A stretch of DNA of 64,000 nt from Cyclospora cayetanensis (taxonomy: Eukaryota > Apicomplexa > Conoidasida > Eucoccidiorida > Eimeriidae): NCBI RefSeq assembly GCF_002999335.1, contig NW_020312281.1:186001-250000 (forward strand), written 5' to 3'. The position numbers were made by a program, and so were the translations under genes. Shown here piece after piece: positions 56,743-64,000 of this stretch. Under the pieces are notes generated by a model, which did not search any database, had not been told where the DNA came from, and saw nothing but the letters and a program-made list of their open reading frames with translations. Position 1 is the stretch's first letter; the number at the start of each line of letters is the position of its first letter.

Positions 56743-58798
56743 CTAGGCAGCTAGTTAGCCAGGGAGCTCGCTAGCCCAAGTGCTGACTAGAATCGCACCG
56801 CGCTAGCTGTGTGTTGAGGAGTCTCGAAGGCTTGTTTGCCAGTGGCGTATTTTTGTCTACGTCGAGGCGAAGCGAACTATGTGGCTAAATGTTCTCTTTA
56901 CTCGTCGCATTTCGCTTCACCCTGCGGTGTAATGTTTTATTGGGAGACTCGCTGGCTTTCTCCTGCTGTTCATATAGATAGCTAACTGTCTTGGCAGCTA
57001 CGCATAAATATATATGTATAGGGGAGCAGTCACGCATTTATTTAGTTTATTAGCTGCCTTGGTCGCTGTAGTAAGAGCCTAGTCAACTCATAGCAGCTGT
57101 AGCTGCATGGTGCACACCGCTCTACTAACGCTCTCCATTGGAAGACAGTTTCAGCCCCATACCCAATACAAACTTTATAGAAGTGTCTGAATGTCGTTCC
57201 AAAGAACGACTTTATGTCCTCACCTCCAAGCATTCCGGCATCAGGGGAGAGGTTACAGGTAAGGCGTGTCTTGCTGCACACACTAACCGCTCCGTGCATT
57301 CACAGCTAGTTGAACAGAGTATCATGCGCACCCCACACAGCATTCCGCGCTCTTGTACCGAATCAACAATATATTCTTCAATACAGCATACAGAATATCA
57401 AGCCAATTTGTCAATTCTTTACTAGTTTAATTGGGTACGGTGCACTAGAAAGTAGTCCCTGAGCGTAGCTTTCCCCGCTACACTTGTGCTGGGCAAGACA
57501 TTGATGTGCAGCGAGGCAGATGCTTGGGTGTTCTCCGCTTTATAGATAAATCGCACATTGCTTGCGCACTTCTCGCAAGTGAGCCGCCGTTACGACGCCC
57601 TTCGATGCGACTGATAGAGGGCAAGTTGCTATGCTCCTCCACCTGTGCACCTTCATTGCAAAAAAGGCAGCTGGCTGTGGCAAAAGTTTCTGTAGGCCGA
57701 GAGAGCCATGCATAAGAAATCGAAGTATCAAATACTACAATTCTATCTGTTTCGTGTAAATCTTGCCAAACCCTATAAACAGTCGACCTCGCGTATTTCT
57801 TCAGCGGTTCCCTGTGGACTGGCAAGCCGTGTACAACAAGCGAACCCTCACGTGGTGATGTGTATGCCTTAATCGCTTTGATTCACACATGCGCAAAGGG
57901 TGAAGGGAAACAGTCATAATGGTCGAAGAATTGAATCGCTGCCGCCAAGCACCCCACCGTGCAACCCAGCAGCAACTACAAATGTCCTTCGAGGTTTCCC
58001 CGTGAGCAGATCTGCACTCCTTACTGCGCGGAAGCATTAAATGATTCAACAAATGGATGCAGAGGCTCAGAAAAAGTTTCACTTTGAAATGATACAATGA
58101 TTTACAAGAACAATGGATGGACGTACAAGTGGTAATGGCACGGCACGAACACGCTGAAACAAACCATCAGGAAATAAGGGGAAACATAGACGATCCAAGC
58201 ACTTGAGCTCGGTTTTCAATTAGAATTTGGCTCATGGGCAACTGCCACGGTACCCGACCCCTCCGATATTATCTGCCCCACAGTTCGAGACATCTGCCGC
58301 GTCTAAGATTCTGTGCTATCCACAGGTACTAAAATGTGCTAAATGGAGTTTATGGTCTGAAACCACAGGTTTCTCTGAATGCGTGCAAAATATAGTGTAG
58401 AAGCGATAGCCTACGATGTCATTTCTCCAAGCTGCGGTGTGGACCATGGCCCGGCTGGTGAGCTTCGCTGGCTCGGCGGTCCTATGCAAATTCTTGTTTG
58501 TATCGCTTAGTGCCTATGACTGTTCCTAATTGAGACCAGAATATCTGTGTTCTAGGCTCACTGACACCAAAAAACAGGCTCGTATAGAGGGCAGCACAAT
58601 GTTAATGCACAAGTCAGGGATCTACCTATCTCAACAGCCTGATGACCGCAAAAGGACTTATTTCTCGCCTAATGTCATCATGTCTGCCTTCCTCTCCCCC
58701 TTTAGCATTCAGCAGTTTAGTCTGCGTCATTTCTGATAAAGCTGTTTTGCGTAACATATTTTGAGAACTCATCATCAGTCCTCTTTTCCCCATCAACA
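56743..58798. other. Spacer, one weak minus-strand frame
   Basis: AT-rich. A minus-strand frame at 57478-57825 (115 codons from a non-ATG start) contains CLFCNEG and could be an exon of an unrecognised gene, but no partner exon was found. Otherwise nothing recognised. Confidence 0.35.
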
Positions 58799-60320
58799 AT
58801 GGAACACGCAAAGCACACCGCTACCCCAACCAGCCAGACCAGCTTGATGTGTCAAACGCAGGGTGTGTTCACTCACACTTCTGTGGGAGCAGTGGCTGAG
58901 ACGGACAACACCGAATGCCGCGTTGCCCTTACACCTGCCACCACCAAGGAGCTCAAGCAAAACGGCCATACGGTTTATTTCCAGCAAGGCTTTGCAAATC
59001 GTGCAGGCTTTACAGATGAGCAGTACAAGGAGGCGGGGGCTGTGCCGTGCAGCTCCGCTGAGGAGGTCTATAAGAAATCCGGCATAATCCTCAAGGTACG
59101 GTGAACATTCGGGGATCCACAATTGAAATAACATACTCTTCGCATACAGTTGTAGCTCTAGGCTCTTCCACGCAGCGTGGATTTGTGTGTATATATTTAC
59201 CAGAGCTGTTTGAGCCACATGATTATCAATTGAAGACACATCGTTTGCCTCCCCGACTTCGCGTTGCTTGCTTTTGTTGTTTTTGCCAATTTAGGTGAAG
59301 CCACCTCAGGACATGGAGCTGAAGCAAATCAAGTCCCAGCAGGTTGTCTTCTGTTTCATGACAGCCACCGGATGCTCGAAGAAGCAGCAGCAGCTTCTGC
59401 ATTCGATGACGGAGCGCAAAGCGACGGTCGTCTCCTACAACACTCTCATGAGCTCCACGCCATCCACGACCAACGATAAGTGTACCAAACCCGTGCACAA
59501 CACAATGGCTGAGATGACTGGATACTTGGCTGTTCAGCAGGCAATGAAGCTCATGGAAAGCAGTGGTAAGGGCACCCTTTTTGGCCAGGTAACAGGAACA
59601 CCGGGCGCAAATGTGCTGGTCTTGGGGGCAGGGCCAGCTGGTAAGCGGGCTGCCGCTATGGCGGCTGCAGCTGGAGCAACCGTCACTGTTATGGATACGG
59701 ACACTGAGGCTATGCGTTCCGTCTCGGAAAAAACTCCGAGCATTAAGACTGTGCAGTACACCCAGCAGAATCTGGAGAAGATCATGCCGACGGTAGACGC
59801 GGTTCTTGGGTGCGTTATTCCCTCTACCGGGAAAGCTCCCACTCTTGTGTCTGAGCAGCAGATGAAGATGATGCAACGCGGTGGGGTTGCCGTTGACGCA
59901 GCTGCCTCAATGGGAGGAAACTTTGCAACCACCAAACCCACAACCATCCAAAACCCCGCATACAGCTGGAACGGCATCACGATGTACACAGCCACAGACA
60001 TTACCTGTCTGGCTCCCCACACCGCCTCTAAGGTTATTTCTCAGTCCGCCCTCGCCTCCGTGCTCCAAGTGGCCAACAAGGGCTGGAAGAAGGCCGTCAT
60101 GGAATCTGTTGGCCTTCAGGAGGGTGTCACCATTGCTGAGGGCTCTGTGACCAACACCGCCATCGCAACCCACAGCCAGACCAAATTTACCCCCATTGAA
60201 CAAGTCCTGGAAAGTGAAATTCAAAAGGTTTCAGACAAGCAGCAAAACATCTCGAGTCTCAAGCAGCAGCTGACCACCTTCCGTATTCAGCAGGGACCCT
60301 CCTTTACCATCGAAGCCTAG
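58799..60320 (+). CDS. Alanine dehydrogenase / PNT-alpha family protein, 2 exons
   Basis: Exons: 58799-59095 and 59295-60320, phase 0, 440 residues. The family binds NAD(P)(H) through a Rossmann domain; members are alanine dehydrogenase and the alpha part of proton-translocating transhydrogenase. Visible features: ECRVALTPATTKELKQNGH (N-terminal substrate-domain motif), FTDEQYKEAG, KPVHNTMAEMTGYLAVQQAM, the dinucleotide loop VLVLGAGPAGKRAA at about 206-219, and VIPSTGKAPTLVSEQQMKMM. The positions that hold catalytic His and Asp in bacterial alanine dehydrogenase appear to be replaced (FMTATG near 120-125; DAAASMGGN near 300-308). There is no membrane domain or beta subunit, so it is not a complete transhydrogenase. 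Both exons have highly biased, conserved-looking codon use, suggesting strong expression. The ATG is the first in the exon, with no leader. Enzyme activity is uncertain. Confidence 0.85.
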
Positions 60321-62522
60321 GCGAATAGCAGCCAAATTGTTCTTGCCATATTCTTACAAGCAGTGATTTGTTTTCACTGTTGTCAGTGAGGCGATTTGAA
60401 CAAGCGACTTGTGTTATATATGTGTACTAATTCAGTGTATGGGTGAAATCTCTCCCATAGGGCTTTTAGCTCTTCTGCACTAAAACCAGTCTGCAGCTTG
60501 CCTGTCCCACCCCTTCGCGCGGTGGGGGCCAAAGTACACTTAGGGGCCACAGTCTAGATAATCGCGAATGCCTGTTTTCTAGTGCCGCGCTCTAATGTCT
60601 CCAGTGCGCCCTGGGTTATATTTCAGACCGTTCGGTCTCGAAGTCCACCCGCTGCATGATGGCCGCAGGAGCTGTATAGCCACAATTTTCCATACGGTAC
60701 AATTCAGATTTGAGTAATACTTTAGCATGTAGTGCTGCCCTAAAGGCGGTGTTCATGAAGTGCCCTTGCCAGGGGGACCCTCGAAGGCTACAATACATGA
60801 AACGGTCGTGATTGGAGAGCAACTAGAATTCGCGTTAACCGTAGTGCTCCTAAGGAAGGATCGAGTAGCGTGGTCAGCTTGCATGGAAGCGATCAACGAA
60901 CTTTTCGGTCCATCAATGTGCCCTGTGTTCTGCTTTGACATAATGGGTTGTCATTGATTTCTAGGTTAGTTGTCTCATTCTGATGTTTGCTATTCTGTGA
61001 CTTCCGTTTTTTGTGTCCTCTTGTTGCTGTCTACCCGTGTCTGAATTTTCAAGGCTCTCTACCCACTCAGATACAGTTTTTTTCCCGTGTCACCGTGCTG
61101 GGTTGCGTGGTGTGAAATTCCTCCATTTCTTCGTTTTTCATTCTACAGTAGTTGGTCGCGCTATTGAGTCAAATAATTGTGCTCCCTTGAAAACTACGCA
61201 AGGTTTTGCGAGCAACTGCTTTTCCGTCAATTTCGATTCGGTGGGATCGAGTGCCTTTTTACATAGTATTTCTCATCGCAACATATGTGCAGCAATACAT
61301 GAACACAACGTTGAGCTTAGAGCTGCTTTAATGGGCCTCTACAAGGTGCAGGAGTGAAAATGCAGTACCTGAACAGGAATACCTATGCCCGAGACGGATG
61401 TCACCTGTTTTATGAGGGGTTGAAGACGTCAAGAACCTGAGTGGTCTTGGTATATTCCGGTTTATTTGGCCGTCTATGTCACGGAGTATCCATTTTCAAA
61501 TGAGTTGACACCAGACAATTCGACTTCCTGAACACTACAGCACCCGCCGTAGCGTGCCTGTTACTCAATGTACTAACCATGTCCTTCCGGCAGCATACTA
61601 TTGTGAGGCAAGCTCGCTTGACTGCCGTAATTTGTAACTTTTGCTCACTGCTCTGCGTGATTGCTGGCTCGCGTTTATCATCATCTATCTTCGTCGTGTT
61701 TGTGGAGAAAGTCGCGTTCCCTGGTGTTCCTCACGTGTGTTGCACCCAGTTAGCCATAGGCGGCATTCTTAAATGGAGGAAACCTATTACTTCTCCTCTC
61801 CTTAATAATGTTTATTCATCAATTTCTTCGATGCGAATTTAATGTGTACACGGTGAACCCCACGCAACACATGAACCCCCTCCTTCCGTCGTTGTGGCAC
61901 AAACCTACAAGCCCCATGTGACGCCAACACCAAAATGGACAGTTTCTTGCACGAAGCTCCCTGAAATATTGCAGTTGCCTTGCTTTTTTATGATTTACTC
62001 CCATATTCTTGCCGAAGCGCCGCTGGAGAGACGTTTCTTGTGCTGCCGCAACGGTAGTCTTCGATCCCAAGCAGCCACACAGCTTGAGGGCCGCCGAGAA
62101 TCGGCGGGTCTGTTTTTGTCCTTCTGTATGTACGCTTAATGGGCACTGCCAGGCCTTGTATGCAAGAACTGACTGTGTGGCTCCTTTGACAGAATCGACC
62201 AATGCACGGCGAGTTCCTGCTGATCCCCCGCAGGAGGACTGACTGCCTGTACACAGCGAATTTCGCGCTGCTGAACCACAGACCACTGATCAAAAATTGC
62301 AGGACCCGTTGATTGGTTGCTGATACTGCAGCCGTCAGAAAAGCCAAGCTGCTGCTGCAGCCGAGGCAGAGTGTCAACAGCAGGGGCTTTGGAGCGACAA
62401 GAAAGTACAGGGGAACATGTGGTAACTGCCGGACTTGTATACTTCGCTGTGCTCATGGGGTGGCCTGCATTCACCTGCGCATGATACCAGTGAGCCGAAG
62501 CCTTGAGCTTTCCTGAGGCGGC
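60321..62522. other. Spacer, no supported gene
   Basis: AT-rich sequence with short frames on both strands (longest about 155 codons, minus strand, 61819-62286, Cys-rich and non-repetitive, but without motifs or splice context). The 3' flank of the AlaDH-family gene and the promoter of the transporter gene are here. Confidence 0.4.
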
Positions 62523-63889
62523 ATGATCCGCAACCAACCGCAGCAGCCAGTGCCTTCATGTGCACAGGATACTTTGGCTTCGTCCAATGCTTCAACGGTA
62601 GCAGCATCGACAGCGTTAGGTAGATTAAAGAGAGTTCCCATGGATGCCCTGGGTACTGAGAAGCAGCAGGAGCCATCAGTGGCCAGCTACCCCACTTCGC
62701 ACTCCCTGTCTCATGCAGAAGCAGCTACCACACCAGTTGCGGCAGCAGCCCAGCTGGAAGCCACAGCGGACGGGAGGGCAGCAGCCTCAACTGCATCAAG
62801 AGACTCATTCTATGCGGCGTTCCCGCCAACAGCTGAGGCTACTCTTCTATCTCCTGTTGTAGAGTCGGCACGAACGTGCAGTGTTCCCGCAACAACAGCG
62901 GGCAGCACCATACAGGAGCCAGCAGCATCAGGAGCAACAAGGACTGCTCGCCAGGAGGCACAGCGGCGAAACGTCATGCTTTCCTTCGGTTTTACAATTT
63001 TGAGCACACTATTCCTCTCGTGTGCTCAGGGGCCCATCTTCGATATGTATATCTTCCTCTTAGGCAATCATAGCAATAAGTGGGCCTCCTCCTAAGATCG
63101 CTTGACTTTTCATCATTTTTTAAAGCCTAAGCGAGGCCTCCTGCCACCTCCTGCATTATCGCGTTCCCCCGCTTTTACTTTCGCGCTGTGTCCATGTGTA
63201 TTCTAGAGCGTCCTCCTTTGTTCACCTTAAAGACTCGAGTTGCTGTTTCTGGTGTCTGGATGTTTAGGTGGGTGGGTAATACCGAGAGTCTCTCCGGGAT
63301 CGTCTCCCTAATCGTCGCCGCCCCTGTGGGCTTGCTTGTTGACAAATGGCCTAAAGACATTATCTGCAAGGCAAGTGGCGATGGCGCTGCACGTTTATGC
63401 AGCAAGGCATTTCGAGACATCGACCCGTAGCCTCTAGAGGCACGGGCTCGTGCGAGAGCTGTTACGCCTAGAACGCGGGGAGCATGAGAGAAATGCCTGC
63501 CCTTGAAAGCGAGCAGCTACTCCAAAGGTTCTCGCGCTCATCGGGGACTTGTGTGTAGGCCTCCCGTAGAATATTGCCCTGCGCAGGCTGCCAAGTGTAC
63601 AAACAGTTTCACAAGCTGTTCTTCATTCGACGTTCAGGATGGGTGCATGGAGACCCCACGAACCTCTGCGTTCAGTCTGGCCTTGTGTGTGTTGATCAGG
63701 CGGTTTGCATCGTGGGGCTGTTGGCCTCGGTTTTGAGCTTTTGGGGTGTCTCGACGAATTCGTTCTTGCTTATCATCCCTTCGCTCATTCTTTGGGGCTT
63801 GTTCTATGAAGCAAGCAACGGCGCAACTGGTGCCATCTTCACAGACTCCCTCACGCGCGGTCAGCGGACCAAATGGTTCAGTTGGAAAG
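62523..63889 (+). CDS. Major facilitator superfamily transporter, 5' part only (continues beyond window)
   Basis: Exons seen: 62523-63079, 63268-63370, 63700-63889, ending in a GTAAGT donor. The gene therefore continues past the window edge. About 140 residues of Ala/Ser/Thr/Pro-rich N-terminus precede the first membrane helix (MLSFGFTILSTLFLS). Exon 2 reads WVGNTESLSGIVSLIVAAPVG then LLVDKWPKD, the conserved loop between helices 2 and 3 of MFS proteins. Exon 3 carries two more helices (VCIVGLLASVLSFWGV, FLLIIPSLILWGLFYEA) and TDSLTRGQRTKWFSW. The second intron starts with GC (AAG|GCAAGT), the textbook form of a GC-AG donor. Junction phases agree. The substrate cannot be told from this part. 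The ATG was chosen as the first in the open frame. Confidence 0.78.
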
Positions 63890-64000
63890 GTAAGTGACAA
63901 GAAATCCGGAGGGAGGCAGCGAGACACAGACGCACACGAAACGCAAAGTAGTACTGAAGCGAACCCTAAGGGCGCCGCATGCGCAGTTACCACCCACCAT

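Noticed and set aside
61819..62286. 155-codon Cys-rich minus-strand frame
   Set aside because: No recognised motif, no splice partners and AT-rich surroundings; likely chance.

Overview
The window looks like nuclear DNA of an apicomplexan of the coccidian/eimeriid kind (Eimeria or Cyclospora relatives). That placement is inferred from multi-exon genes with short GT-AG introns, long exons rich in Gln/Ala/Ser runs coded by CAG/GCN-type triplets, many dinucleotide microsatellites inside introns, a plant/coccidian-type TTTAGGG telomere-like motif, and the gene set itself (flagellar dynein regulatory subunit, methylcitrate-cycle enzyme, TON2-type PP2A subunit). No rRNA, tRNA, CRISPR array, transposase or viral gene was recognised. 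I rebuilt exon chains by hand by matching splice-site phase to family motifs. Chains that close exactly in frame are the best supported.

Layout. 1.1-4.7 kb (+): complete 8-exon UDP-sugar pyrophosphorylase. 5.25-5.72 kb (-): small secreted protein. 6.7-12.9 kb (-): inositol hexakisphosphate kinase-like enzyme with a C-terminal extension of about 1,100 residues. 14.1-17.3 kb (+): DRC9/IQCG flagellar coiled-coil protein. 17.57-17.92 kb (-): tiny basic protein. 19.9-24.6 kb (+): EF-hand PP2A regulatory subunit B''-gamma (TON2/FASS type). 26.3-29.5 kb (-): CDK/CMGC-like protein kinase. 30.5-31.7 kb (-): phytol/dolichol kinase-family membrane enzyme, 5' end unresolved. 32.5-36.4 kb (-): leucine-rich-repeat protein. 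37.7-39.6 kb (-): secreted Gln-rich protein. 39.6-43.9 kb: gene-poor spacer. 43.9-48.9 kb (+): 2-methylcitrate dehydratase (PrpD). 51.0-56.7 kb (+): METTL13-like dual methyltransferase. 58.8-60.3 kb (+): alanine dehydrogenase/PNT-alpha family protein. 62.5 kb to the window edge (+): major facilitator transporter, incomplete.

The genes do not form an operon or one pathway; this is ordinary eukaryotic gene order. They cover sugar-nucleotide synthesis, inositol pyrophosphate signalling, phospho-signalling and microtubule/flagellar structure (kinase, PP2A subunit, DRC9), propionate disposal (PrpD), isoprenoid/lipid phosphorylation and elongation-factor methylation. I did not find a clearly new system. 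The most unusual observations are three GC-AG introns, a stop-free kinase intron built of 21-bp repeats next to its 3' splice site, an AlaDH/PNT protein without the expected catalytic residues, a very long tail on the inositol kinase, and UG tracts next to several 3' splice sites.
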